Shown: positions 16,601 through 25,351 of the stretch, one piece after another
Position numbering within the stretch: position 1 is the first letter of the stretch
Layout of the letters: each line of letters begins with the position of its first letter
Assembly: GCA_038231815.1 (NCBI GenBank)
Contig: JBBRKQ010000051.1
Span: 1 to 28,929, forward strand
Reading direction: 5' to 3'
DNA from: CAILKP01 sp038231815
Lineage (GTDB): Bacteria > Planctomycetota > Phycisphaerae > Phycisphaerales > UBA1924
DNA: 28,929 bases
The notes under the pieces: model-generated
What the model saw: only the letters and a program-made list of their open reading frames with translations
Told to the model about the DNA's origin: nothing
The model's database searches: none
Position numbers and translations under genes: made by a program

Positions 16601-17013
16601 CGCCCAGCTCTCGGCCGTTGTCCACCGCCCCACCGCGCCAACCACCACACTACACACACAACACCAAACCACACCACACCAAACCTCGCATCCTTCCACA
16701 ACCCCAAAAAAAGAGCGACTCCGCAATCGCGAAGTCGCTCAGTGTTACCTCAGGTTTCCAAGCCAGAAGTCAAATAGGCCGCTTGTTCAGCAACCCGCCG
16801 CAAACGCATTGATGAACGCAATGAAGTCACTGCCATCAATAATGCCATCGGGCGAGAGGCCATCCGCCCCGCCTCCCGCAACATCAGCCAGCGAATCGAT
16901 CGCCACATCACCAGCGGAGAACGAATTGACAAACGCGATGAAGTCGCTGCCATCGACAATGCCATCAGGAGACCGACCATCCGCGCCGCCGCCCGCAATA
17001 TCCGCCAGCGAAC
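16601..17013. repeat. Duplicated 3' cassette, copy 2
   Basis: Near-identical partner of 11740-12147. Copy 2 contains the terminator, the stop codon and the dockerin end of the 547-residue gene. The CA-rich stretch differs slightly in length. The two copies are about 4.9 kb apart in direct orientation. Confidence 0.95.
16706..16740 (-). terminator. Rho-independent terminator of the 547-residue protein gene
   Basis: The same 12-bp imperfect stem, 4-nt loop and T7 tract as at 11839-11873. Arms are 16729-16740 and 16713-16724; the tract is 16712-16706 read on the minus strand. It sits 47 nt past the stop. Confidence 0.92.
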
Positions 17014-18430
17014 AGCCGCAACTCAGCCGCAGCATCGCCGCGGCACTCGTCACCGTGGTGCAGGGGCTGGTCACAACACAGTCATAAGCTCCAATGTCGG
17101 CAGGGCCAACACCGCTCACCGTAAGCGTGCTCGAGACCGCCGTCGGATTCGTTTCTGGGTCAATGCTGCTCCCGTTGCGACGCCACTGATAGCTAAGCGG
17201 GCCGGTGCCCGTCGCCGTAACCGTGAAGTCCACATCGCCGCCGCAGGCCGCAGCCGGTGCGGGCGCCGTCACCTGCGGGGCCTCAGCGCAGCGATGGATG
17301 TACAGCGTGCCGCCCCAATTCTCAACAATGCCAGCATTGCAGCCGCCCAGAACACCAACAGACTCCAGCGAAATCACGTGCGTGCCAGGAGCCACCGGGC
17401 CAATCTCGATCAAGCCCGATGACTCGGTAGGCAGCAGCACCCCCGTCGTGTGGACCAGCACCCCATCAACCTTGATGCGAACGCTCAGGGCCGAGCAGTG
17501 AGAAAGTGGCGCAACGTACTCAACCATGAGCAGGCCACACGTGTCAACCATAAAATCGCTCGTGGTGCCGCACGCCTGGCCGTCGCCAACGCAAATCGTG
17601 GCAAACTCGTTGGCCTCGATAAAGTGGTCGCAGTTGGTGATGCTGGTAAAGCGGGCGTTGGTGGCTCGTGAATACCCGACCGATGAAGTCGCCGCGGCAA
17701 AACCAGCGTTTGGCGTCACTTGTTCGGTAAAATAGGTAATGCCAATTGAATAGTTCGATGCCGGATCCATCACTCCGGCAGGAATCGTAAAGGCGGTCTC
17801 GCCCGGGCCAAGCGTTGCCGACCAAAGCGCAACGGCGCCGCCAACCCGCAGCAGTGTGATGTTCGCTGAGCCCGCGTTCGCACCAAGCGGCAACGAAAAA
17901 CCGTTGATCGAACCAGTAAACGCCGCCGATGGATCAACCCCCTGAAGGCGACTGAACGTACCACCGCTGAAGGCAGGAATCTCTGGGCAATACCGATCAG
18001 CCGGGAGGAAAACGTCGCCGGAATCTGGCCCCGCAAGCCGGGTGGCAACCAGAGTGTACGTTGTAGCGGGATACGCAGCGAGGTAATCATCCGCAGTCAC
18101 GTAATAGGGCGAGTAATAATAAAAAAGCGGCGGAACAGACGGGAGCAAATCAAAGCTCACCGCCGCAGGCCGATTGAACGTCAACGCTGATGAAAGCACC
18201 TCGTTGTCCGCCTCACTCGACAGCAGCGCTGAGAACGTCCAGTACACAGGTTCCAGCGGGGCCGCATCAGACGTCTGGCTGTACGACAGGGCTCGCGATG
18301 CAGAGTAATAATTCACATCCGCCGCGGCGATGCCCGGCAGCACCGCCGTGGCCATGAGGCCGGCAAAGGCAACCTGCACCGCTGTGCAGCATCGAGTCGA
18401 AGCCAAGCGTGAAATGGTGTTCAAAATCAT
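16787..18430 (-). CDS. Secreted Ig-like protein with GC-type dockerin
   Basis: The 547-residue protein has a signal peptide (1-37, ending AAA|D). A large N-terminal region of unrecognised fold (~38-380), rich in Tyr, Ser and Ala with scattered Cys, could be a carbohydrate- or surface-binding domain but shows no diagnostic motif. An Ig-like domain (~385-470) with YQWRRNGSSID and DIGAYDC follows. The last 75 residues (473-547) form the double GC-dockerin, almost the same as that of the 970-residue protein. The start at 18430 has AGGAG with an 8-nt spacer made of A and seven Ts. The gene is divergent from the ECF sigma factor, starting 53-137 bp from it. It may be part of that sigma factor's regulon, but no promoter shows this. 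Confidence 0.88.
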   Translation of the reverse strand: MILNTISRLASTRCCTAVQVAFAGLMATAVLPGIAAADVNYYSASRALSYSQTSDAAPLEPVYWTFSALLSSEADNEVLSSALTFNRPAAVSFDLLPSVPPLFYYYSPYYVTADDYLAAYPATTYTLVATRLAGPDSGDVFLPADRYCPEIPAFSGGTFSRLQGVDPSAAFTGSINGFSLPLGANAGSANITLLRVGGAVALWSATLGPGETAFTIPAGVMDPASNYSIGITYFTEQVTPNAGFAAATSSVGYSRATNARFTSITNCDHFIEANEFATICVGDGQACGTTSDFMVDTCGLLMVEYVAPLSHCSALSVRIKVDGVLVHTTGVLLPTESSGLIEIGPVAPGTHVISLESVGVLGGCNAGIVENWGGTLYIHRCAEAPQVTAPAPAAACGGDVDFTVTATGTGPLSYQWRRNGSSIDPETNPTAVSSTLTVSGVGPADIGAYDCVVTSPCTTVTSAAAMLRLSCGCSLADIAGGGADGRSPDGIVDGSDFIAFVNSFSAGDVAIDSLADVAGGGADGLSPDGIIDGSDFIAFINAFAAGC

Positions 18431-18454
18431 AAAAAAATCTCCTTGCGGGGGGGG
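18431..18454 (-). promoter_or_regulatory. Shine-Dalgarno with T7 spacer and C8 tract in leader
   Basis: Reading the minus strand: C8 (18454-18447), GCA, AGGAG (18443-18439), A, T7 (18437-18431), then ATG. The homopolymer lies exactly between ribosome binding site and start codon, so changes in its length would alter spacing. Confidence 0.7.
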
Positions 18455-18567
18455 TCAACTTCTCATCCGGGAGGCCCGACACCATGTCGGAAGCCCAAAG
18501 CCGTTCTCCAAGACGCGACAACCGCCCCGCTGATCGGACACGCCACGGTCTACGATTTTTTAAATCG

Positions 18568-19206
18568 ATGGAGGACTACCGTCCAAATAACGAACTGGAA
18601 GCCGCCCTTGCTGACCTAGTCAGCGACCAGACCCACGATGTCAACCAACTGCTCCCCCTGGTGTATCAGCGGCTGCACAACATGGCCCGGCACCAGCTCG
18701 CCGCCGAGGATCCCGGCCACACGCTCCAGCCAACAGCGCTCGTTCACGAGGCGTACCTGCGCCTGGCAAGCCAGCACACCACAACCTGGAAAAGCGAATC
18801 ACACTTCTTAGCCGTCGCAGCAACGGCCATGCGGCGAATCCTCATCGACCACGCCCGCGGGCGAGGGCGAGCCAAACGCGGCGGCGGCCACCAACGCAGC
18901 TCTCTGACCGATGCCGAGCCCGCCACCCCGGACCGCGAAGTAGATGTGCTCGCGCTCGATGAAGCCATGCAGCAGTTGGCAAAGCATGATGCAATGGCCG
19001 CCCGAATCGTTGAGATGCGGTTCTTTGCATCCATGGGCCTTGATGCAATCGCACAAGTGCTTGGTGTGACCGAGCGAACCGTGCGGCGGCATTGGGTGTA
19101 CGCCAAAGCATGGATCGCCCGGGAAATGCTCCGCGAGCAGGCTCTTCCACAGAGCGATCAAGGCCCCACCGGCGATGCGGATTCTGACCCCACTGCAGCA
19201 CCGTGA
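18568..19206 (+). CDS. ECF sigma factor (planctomycete ECF-like family)
   Basis: The protein has 212 residues from ATG 18568; the frame also allows an ATG at 18484 (240 residues). It matches the Sigma70_ECF family. Region 2 is represented by LLPLVYQRLHNMARHQLA, GHTLQPTALVHEAYLRL and FLAVAATAMRRILIDHARGR. Region 4 is a helix-turn-helix in GLDAIAQVLGVTERTVRRHWVYAKAW near the C-terminus. It should direct RNA polymerase to a small regulon. The ATG at 18568 gives a length closer to the family norm of about 185-200. The stop TGA overlaps the GTG start of the downstream kinase (GTGA, 19203-19206), so the two are co-translated. This pairing of ECF factor and Ser/Thr kinase is frequent in planctomycetes and acidobacteria, and it suggests that the kinase controls the factor. 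Confidence 0.9.
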   Translation: MEDYRPNNELEAALADLVSDQTHDVNQLLPLVYQRLHNMARHQLAAEDPGHTLQPTALVHEAYLRLASQHTTTWKSESHFLAVAATAMRRILIDHARGRGRAKRGGGHQRSSLTDAEPATPDREVDVLALDEAMQQLAKHDAMAARIVEMRFFASMGLDAIAQVLGVTERTVRRHWVYAKAWIAREMLREQALPQSDQGPTGDADSDPTAAP

Positions 19207-22124
19207 GTAGCGCCATGAGCAACCCCGCAGGCAACCCCGCTCAACCTTCAGCAGATGATCGCGTGCGCGAGGTGCTTGACAACGCCATGCAGCAGCCGCC
19301 CGGCGCACGCCGAGCGTTTGTGATCCTCGAATGCCATGATGATGCCGCAGTTGGTGATGAAGTGCTCTCACTGCTCGGCGCCATGGTCACCGCCGGTGAC
19401 ATGCTCGAACCCCCGGCACCAGCCGCAGGCCCCCCCGCTGAACCGCTGACCGGGCTGGAGTTTGGTGCATACCGGGTGGGCAGCCGAATCGGAATCGGCG
19501 GTATGGGTGTTGTCTACGAAGCAACGGACACACGCCTGAACCGCACCGTCGCAGTCAAAGCGCTCCCGCCCCGGCTCTCCAGCGACCCTTCCCGCCGGGC
19601 AAGATTTGAGCAGGAAGCAAGAATCGTCGCCGCACTCAATCATCCAAACATCGCCTCAATCCACGGCATCGAGCAGTCACGCCTGGGCCTAGTGATGGTG
19701 CTTGAATACGTGCCAGGCCCCACGCTGGCAGACCTGCTGCGCCAAGGCCCGATGGCGGCCGATGATGCAATGGGCATCGCGCGGCAGTTGGCCAGCGGGC
19801 TAGAAGCAGCCCACCGCGCGGGCGTCGTACACCGCGACTTAAAGCCCGCCAACATCAAAGTAACGCCGGATGGCATCGTCAAAATCCTCGACTTCGGCAT
19901 CGCCAAGCTCATCGTGCACAACGTGATTGCCGAAACGCCCTCCCCCGGCGAACCCGCCATCGCCGCCGCAGTAAACACCGCCGCCGGCATCATGGTGGGT
20001 ACGGCAGCATACATGAGCCCCGAACAAGCCCGCGGTAAACCAGTTGATTCACGATCAGACCTCTGGGCCTTCGGATGCGTGCTCTACGAGATGCTCGCCG
20101 GTGTGCGCGTCTTTGAAGGCGATACATCGTGGGACGCCGTGGCCGCCATCCTGCGCAGTGAGCCTGATTGGTCACGCATTCCTGCATCAACCCCCCAAGG
20201 CGTTCGCCGAACACTCCGCCGATGCTTGGCCAAAGATCCGCAGCACCGACTTCGTGATGCCGGCGATGCGCTGCTGGATCTGACCGCTGACGCCGACGAT
20301 GCAATCCCGCCGCCTTCAGGCCCTGTCACGCAACTCCGAGGTGCGCGTGGTGTACTTGCAGGCGCCGCAATTGCCACGCTCGCGGCAGTGCTGGCCTTCG
20401 CGCTATGGGTCGCCCTCCGCGGCTTGCCACCCGGCCACACCGCAGATCAGGTGCGATTTTCAATCCAAACCAGCGCCGCAATCCCCGAAGCAATCGGCGG
20501 ATCAGTTGCGCTCTCGCCCGATGGCCGCCTGCTTGCCTACACCGCGGCGGATCCGTTAATGCAGCCACAGTTGTTCCTGCGCCGATTAGGCGCCTTCGCC
20601 GCGACACCGGTTCCCGGCTCCGAGCGCGCCAGCGTGCCGTTCTTCTCACCCGATGGCCGCTGGATCGGCTTCTGGGAAGCAGCAACCGATGGCACAGGCG
20701 GCGCAACGCTCAAACGGATGCCCATCGACACCGCCGATACAGGATTCGTGCAAACCGTCGCCCAATACCCGACAAACAACATCATCGGTTCAACCTGGGC
20801 GGACGATGGGTCCACTGTCTTTGTGGTTTCACCCGGCTCGCTCTGGAGACTACCGCCGGGCGGCCCTCCAGTAGCGCTCTGCATACCCAACGACCCGGAA
20901 ATCGAAGTGCTCGGCCAGCCGGAAGTGCTCCCCGGTTCCAGGCAAGTCCTGCTTTCCTGCTGGCGGCGCGATGGTGAAGCCTGGCGACCGTCCATCGAAT
21001 CACTCGATGTGCGCACAAGCCTGCGCACACCACTGCTCAGCGGCGCTTCGCAGCCCAGATACGTGCGCGATCTCGGCACACTCTGCTACGCGCAAGGCGG
21101 GTTACTCATGGCATGCAAACTCAACACCGCACAGCTCCGGCTGGAAGAAAAGCCCATGAAGCTGATCGACCTCGAAGGTGATCCGGGAACGGGCGTGTAC
21201 AACCGCTACTCCGTCTCAACCGGCGGCACGCTAGCGTTTGTTCCCGGTGATGCTCCCGCGCCAGTCACAGAGCTTGCATGGTTCGGCGTCGATCGCTCCT
21301 CAACAACAGTGTTTCGCAGCCCACTGCCAATCGTCACACTCCGGCTCTCGCCCGATGGCCGAAAAGTTGCCTTCACCACCGCTCAGCCCCAGCGTGATCT
21401 GTGGGTACTTGATCTCGATCGCGGTGCACCCACACGCTTTACCAGCAGCGGCGGCGTCTTCTTCCCCGTATGGACGCCCGATGGCTCCCACATCGCTTAT
21501 CAGCACGAGACCGATACCGGAGTCCACATCGAACTCATCACAGCCGACGGCGGCGGCCGTCCCGAGCGGCTCTACACCCAGCCCAACGGGGCCAAGTGCT
21601 TCCCGACGAGCTTCTCGCCCGATGGCACAACACTGGCAATTTCAGCCGAAGTCGTACCCGGCGCTGATACTGACATCTTCCTGGTCTCACTCGATGGAGA
21701 CCGCACCGCCAAACCACTGCTGGCCTCACGCGCCGACCGCGTCGCCGCACGCTTTAGCCCCGATGGCACGCTGGTGGCGTACAGCTCCACAGAGACCGGC
21801 CGGGGTGAGGTCTATCTGCACAGCTTCCCATCAGTCGAGCGCAAGATCCGAGTCTCACTCGATGGCGGCGAGCGACCAACATGGTCGGCTGATGGCAAAC
21901 GACTCTTCTTCCGCTTCGGCCAGCGCATCTACGAGTCGCAGGTCAGCACTTCACCAACACTCACCGTCGGCCCGCCACTGATCCTGCTCGATGCCGTTCC
22001 CGGTGCCCGCTATGACCCATCACCAGACGGCTCGCGCTTCATCATGGGTCGACCAAAGGGGCAGTGGCAACCCAAGACCACAATCAACGTGGTTACGAAT
22101 CTCGTTCCGGTGGCGGCCAACTAG
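19203..22124 (+). CDS. Membrane Ser/Thr protein kinase with PD40/TolB-like propeller
   Basis: The 973-residue PknB-type kinase has a GTG start overlapping the sigma-factor stop; an in-frame ATG follows at 19215. The kinase domain spans ~88-365: glycine loop GIGGMGVVYEA (98-108), catalytic Lys in VAVKA (119), HRDLKPANI with catalytic Asp 212, DFG at 230-232, then GTAAYMSPEQARG and SDLWAFGCVLYEML. A single membrane helix (~385-407, AGAAIATLAAVLAFALWVAL) places the kinase in the cytosol and the C-terminus outside. Residues ~420-970 form a propeller of PD40 repeats: LSPDGRLLAY, FSPDGRWIGF, LSPDGRKVAF, WTPDGSHIAY, FSPDGTTLAI, FSPDGTLVAY, WSADGKRLFF. The extracytoplasmic propeller is the likely sensor. 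The substrate may be the ECF factor; this is inference. Confidence 0.95.
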   Translation: MSSAMSNPAGNPAQPSADDRVREVLDNAMQQPPGARRAFVILECHDDAAVGDEVLSLLGAMVTAGDMLEPPAPAAGPPAEPLTGLEFGAYRVGSRIGIGGMGVVYEATDTRLNRTVAVKALPPRLSSDPSRRARFEQEARIVAALNHPNIASIHGIEQSRLGLVMVLEYVPGPTLADLLRQGPMAADDAMGIARQLASGLEAAHRAGVVHRDLKPANIKVTPDGIVKILDFGIAKLIVHNVIAETPSPGEPAIAAAVNTAAGIMVGTAAYMSPEQARGKPVDSRSDLWAFGCVLYEMLAGVRVFEGDTSWDAVAAILRSEPDWSRIPASTPQGVRRTLRRCLAKDPQHRLRDAGDALLDLTADADDAIPPPSGPVTQLRGARGVLAGAAIATLAAVLAFALWVALRGLPPGHTADQVRFSIQTSAAIPEAIGGSVALSPDGRLLAYTAADPLMQPQLFLRRLGAFAATPVPGSERASVPFFSPDGRWIGFWEAATDGTGGATLKRMPIDTADTGFVQTVAQYPTNNIIGSTWADDGSTVFVVSPGSLWRLPPGGPPVALCIPNDPEIEVLGQPEVLPGSRQVLLSCWRRDGEAWRPSIESLDVRTSLRTPLLSGASQPRYVRDLGTLCYAQGGLLMACKLNTAQLRLEEKPMKLIDLEGDPGTGVYNRYSVSTGGTLAFVPGDAPAPVTELAWFGVDRSSTTVFRSPLPIVTLRLSPDGRKVAFTTAQPQRDLWVLDLDRGAPTRFTSSGGVFFPVWTPDGSHIAYQHETDTGVHIELITADGGGRPERLYTQPNGAKCFPTSFSPDGTTLAISAEVVPGADTDIFLVSLDGDRTAKPLLASRADRVAARFSPDGTLVAYSSTETGRGEVYLHSFPSVERKIRVSLDGGERPTWSADGKRLFFRFGQRIYESQVSTSPTLTVGPPLILLDAVPGARYDPSPDGSRFIMGRPKGQWQPKTTINVVTNLVPVAAN

Positions 22125-22480
22125 CCGATTAAAAAAGCGTGTATCTCTTCAGCTCAATCCAACATAAGGGCAGCCCCGTAAAGGCGGCTCCCGCGTTTCA
22201 TCGCAGAACGATAGAGGTCAGCAGACTCGCTTCGCCGCGGTAGCAGCGCCCGAGGTCGCAATTCGCCCGCAGCAAGGTCCACCGCGGCGCGGTGGAGGTG
22301 AGCCGGGTCACCGGTGCCAGATCGGTCCCACAAACAACCAACCTCCACCGCTCCGCGGTGCTGAAGCCGGTACGCGATAGACGAACCCCACCCTCCATCC
22401 ACCTCACACCCGCTTTACCACCACATCCAGCAACGTCGTCGTCGCCGTTATCGGCAAACCGCCGCCGCCAGGCACAGAGC
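22125..22480. other. Intergenic region rich in inverted repeats
   Basis: No gene is supported. A 7-bp hairpin CCACCGC-GGC-GCGGTGG lies at 22279-22295. Close by are GGTGA...TCACC (22297-22312) and ACCGC-TCC-GCGGT (near 22346). This DNA occupies the place where a kinase catalytic domain would be expected in front of the truncated kinase-TPR remnant. Confidence 0.6.
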
Positions 22481-23384
22481 GAAGCCCGCCCCCCAACAAC
22501 CATGTACCAGCTTCGCAAGCTGGCACGCCGCAACCGCGCTCTGGTCGCTGGCAGCAGCCTGGCAATCGTCGCCCTCATCGCCGGTCTGGCCGTCTCACTC
22601 GTCGCCCTACAACGGGCCGATCATCAGCGGAACATCGCCGAAAGCGCATCCGCCCGCCACAGCCAAGTCGCCAACGTCCTCAAAGATGTCTTCGCCGGCA
22701 TCAACCCCGAAACATCAAAGGGCCGCGACATCTCCGTCCTGCGCAAAACCCTCGAACGTGTCGAGTCGCGCCTCGCCACCGATCTGGCCAATCAGCCCGA
22801 GACCGAAGCCGAGCTGCGCACCGTCTTGGGTGATGCGTATCGCAGCCTCTCCCAACCAGAGCGTGCCGAGCAGCTCTACCGCAAGGCCATCGCCCTCACC
22901 AAAACCGCCGCCGGCTCCAGCGCCGCTCAGTCGCCCGCACTGTTCAACCGCCTTTCTTTGCTTCTCATAGACCAAAGCCGCCTCCCCGAAGCCGAGGCCG
23001 CCGCCGAGCACGCAAAATCTCTGCTCGCCGCGGCTGGCAACATCGATGCCGACGAGAACATCACCAACCTGCTCCGCCTAGCCGAAGTCCGCCGCGCCAC
23101 CGGCAAGCTCGCCGAAAGTGAATCCCTATACCGCGAAGCGCTCGCCAGCGCCACCGCAGCCCACGGCCCAAACTCGGCGCAGTACAGCAACGTGCTTGGC
23201 TCGCTGGCCAACATCATTGATGACATCGGCCGCTACGACGAGGCCGAAACGGTCATGCGCCAGGCCATCACCATCAGCACCGCCGCCGCCGCCGGAGAAC
23301 TCCACCCCGACACCCCGGCACCCCGGCACCATCGACGGCAGCGACTTCATCGCCTTCATCAACGCCTTCTCCGCAGGCTGCTAA
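22481..23384 (+). pseudogene. Kinase-TPR remnant lacking its kinase domain, joined out of frame to a GC-dockerin end
   Basis: The frame from EARPPTTMYQLRKLARRN (22481 on), followed by a membrane helix (AIVALIAGLAVSLVAL) and TPR-like helices (AELRTVLGDAYRSLSQPERAEQLYRKAI, then SESLYREAL and YDEAETVMRQAI), matches the segment after the catalytic domain of planctomycete Ser/Thr kinases. The motif begins before the first Met (22502), yet no kinase domain lies upstream, so the 5' part is lost. The TPR repeat breaks at ELHPDT near 23310. At 23325-23384 another frame (+1) encodes GTIDGSDFIAFINAFSAGC and stops: the final 19 residues of a GC-dockerin. In the TPR frame translation would run on to 23467 as Arg/His-rich nonsense. 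A truncated membrane-TPR protein could still be made from 22502, so pseudogene status is probable, not proven. Confidence 0.75.
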
Positions 23385-23620
23385 CGCAAGCGCAAGTCTC
23401 CAGCCAAATCCAGCACCCTCTCACAACCATCCGTGTGCCCGCGGTCGCAATATCAATGCGCCCATAAATCAACAATCCCATAGCCAATCATCATCAGGCT
23501 CTGCGAAACGCTCGCGCAAATCCCAAATCCGAGCTCAGCCCTCCCTGCCTTCCCTTTCATCTTGGTACTTTTCTCTTTCCCGCCCGGGTTCCCCGCCTCA
23601 GCCCCCTTATCCTGCCTGTA

Positions 23621-25321
23621 ATGGACTCACCCAACCCCGCTTCCGGCTCCTCTGGCAAATTCTCCGGCCGTCCCGGAGGAAGGCCCGCGCCCAAAGGCAA
23701 GGGAAAAGGTGGCAAAGGCGGCAAAGGTGGCAAGCCCGGACCCGCGAAAACCAAGCACTCACGCCCCGGCAAGCCCGGCGGGCTGCACATCCGCACCAAG
23801 CCCGCCAAGCCGCCCGGCACCCCTCTGTACGGGCCAGACGGCAAACTCCTGCCGCCCCAGAAAAACCCAACTGAAAATCCCTCCATCCGCGCCCGGCCCG
23901 CATTCCGGCCCGGGCTCGACGCAGTCCGCGATGTGGTGATGGACCACCTCACCCGCCAGGTCGAGCGCTACCCCAACTTTGATCTCCGGCCCCTCCGTGA
24001 CGATGGCATGGAACCACGCGATGCCGCCCTGGCCCACGCCATTGTCGATGCCACCATGCGCCGGTGGCTCACCCTCGGCGCAATCATCGAGCGCGCCTCC
24101 GGCCGCCCAATCGCCGGTATGCAGCCGCCCCTCCAAGCAGCTCTCCTAGCAGCCACCACCCAGATGCTGCTGCTCGATTCAATCCCGCCCTACGCCGCCA
24201 TCAACCACGCCGTCGAGTGGCTCAAAGTCGCCATCAGCGTCGGTGCCGGCGGCATGGCCAACGCCGTCCTCCGCAAAATCAGCACCCTCAAAGACCAGCT
24301 CAGTAAGCCAGAGCCCGGCACCTGGCCCGGTGATGCCGCCAGCATCCCCCTGACCGACTGCACCCATCTAAAAATGCCGATGGAGATCCTCCCCGAACTC
24401 GCCGCCCAGCGGCTGGCCGTGGCCGTCTCCGTACCCATGGCCATGATGCGCCGCTGGATTGAGCGTTGGGGCCCCGAGCGCGCAACCGCCGTCGCCCTCC
24501 ACGCGCTGGCACGCCCCCCAATCGTCCTCAACTGTGCGCACGCCGTCGGCCCTATTGATACCAGCATGCTCGTCGATGGCGGCGTCCTCCTGCCCCACGC
24601 CGTCAAAGGCAGCTTCGTCTTCTCCGGCACCCGTGATGATCTTCGCGACCTGCTCTCCCAGCGCAGTGACATCTGGGTCCAGGACACCGCCTCACGCATG
24701 GCCGTCGAAGTCGCGGCAACAAAACTCGCCGAAACCATCGACCCCAAAAGCGTCAAGCTCGTCGTCGATGTGTGCGCCGGTCACGGCACCAAAACCCGCC
24801 AACTCGCCGCCCTCTACCCAAATGCCCGCATCGTCGCGGCCGATCCTGATGAGCGCCGGCTCGGCATCATGCGCTCCGCCCTACGCGACATCCCGCAGAT
24901 TCACACCGTGCGTGATGACCAGCTTGATGACACCGTACGGGCCGAAGCAAAGGCCATGCACCTGCGCGGGGCAGATGTTGTGCTGCTCGATGTCCCCTGC
25001 AGCAACTCCGGCGTCCTAGCCCGCCGGCCCGAAGCCAAGTACCGCCTGAGCGCACAAACGCTCGGCTCACTGTCAGAACTCCAGCGAACCATCATCACCC
25101 GCGGCCGCACAATGATGGGCGACAACAAAAACGCCGCCCTGATCTACTGCACCTGCTCCCTAGAAGACGAAGAAAACACCGAGCAGGTCGTGGACACCGA
25201 AAAACGCCTCGGCCTACGCGCCATCCTCCAGCAGCAACACCTGCCCACCGGCCTAGGCAGCGACGCCCCCGACCGCGGCATCACCTACGGCGACGGCAGC
25301 TTCGTCACCCTCATGCGCTGA
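23621..25321 (+). CDS. rsmB: 16S rRNA cytosine-C5 methyltransferase (RsmB/Sun family)
   Basis: The 566-residue protein starts with a Gly/Lys/Pro-rich low-complexity tail (1-95, GKGKGGKGGKGGKPGP). A NusB-like RNA-binding domain follows (~96-235, with PPYAAINHAVEWLKVA and NAVLRKI). The SAM-dependent methyltransferase domain is C-terminal: motif I VVDVCAGHGTKTRQL (~380), AADPDERRL, motif IV DVPCSNSGVLARRPEAKYR (~456) and motif VI IYCTCSLEDEEN (~508). The two cysteines in PCS and TCS are the pair used by RNA m5C methyltransferases. The order NusB then Rossmann is that of RsmB, which methylates C967 of 16S rRNA. Motif I has AGHGTKT where AAPGGKT is usual. The basic tail may add RNA affinity and is longer than in E. 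coli RsmB (429 residues). Confidence 0.9.
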   Translation: MDSPNPASGSSGKFSGRPGGRPAPKGKGKGGKGGKGGKPGPAKTKHSRPGKPGGLHIRTKPAKPPGTPLYGPDGKLLPPQKNPTENPSIRARPAFRPGLDAVRDVVMDHLTRQVERYPNFDLRPLRDDGMEPRDAALAHAIVDATMRRWLTLGAIIERASGRPIAGMQPPLQAALLAATTQMLLLDSIPPYAAINHAVEWLKVAISVGAGGMANAVLRKISTLKDQLSKPEPGTWPGDAASIPLTDCTHLKMPMEILPELAAQRLAVAVSVPMAMMRRWIERWGPERATAVALHALARPPIVLNCAHAVGPIDTSMLVDGGVLLPHAVKGSFVFSGTRDDLRDLLSQRSDIWVQDTASRMAVEVAATKLAETIDPKSVKLVVDVCAGHGTKTRQLAALYPNARIVAADPDERRLGIMRSALRDIPQIHTVRDDQLDDTVRAEAKAMHLRGADVVLLDVPCSNSGVLARRPEAKYRLSAQTLGSLSELQRTIITRGRTMMGDNKNAALIYCTCSLEDEENTEQVVDTEKRLGLRAILQQQHLPTGLGSDAPDRGITYGDGSFVTLMR

Positions 25322-25351
25322 AGCACAATTGAACCCCAACCCAAGCCCGGT

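Noticed and set aside
16326..16625. 99-codon minus-strand frame between the 415-residue gene and the cassette
   Set aside because: No recognisable motif or ribosome binding site; it overlaps the better small plus-strand candidate and runs into the duplicated flank.
16183..16812. 209-codon plus-strand frame
   Set aside because: It crosses the end of the 415-residue gene, the terminator and the dockerin segment; composition is not protein-like.
22292..22480. N-terminal 63 codons of the frame leading into the kinase-TPR remnant
   Set aside because: Pro/Ser/Arg-rich, crosses inverted repeats, and does not resemble a kinase; the homologous part starts near 22481.
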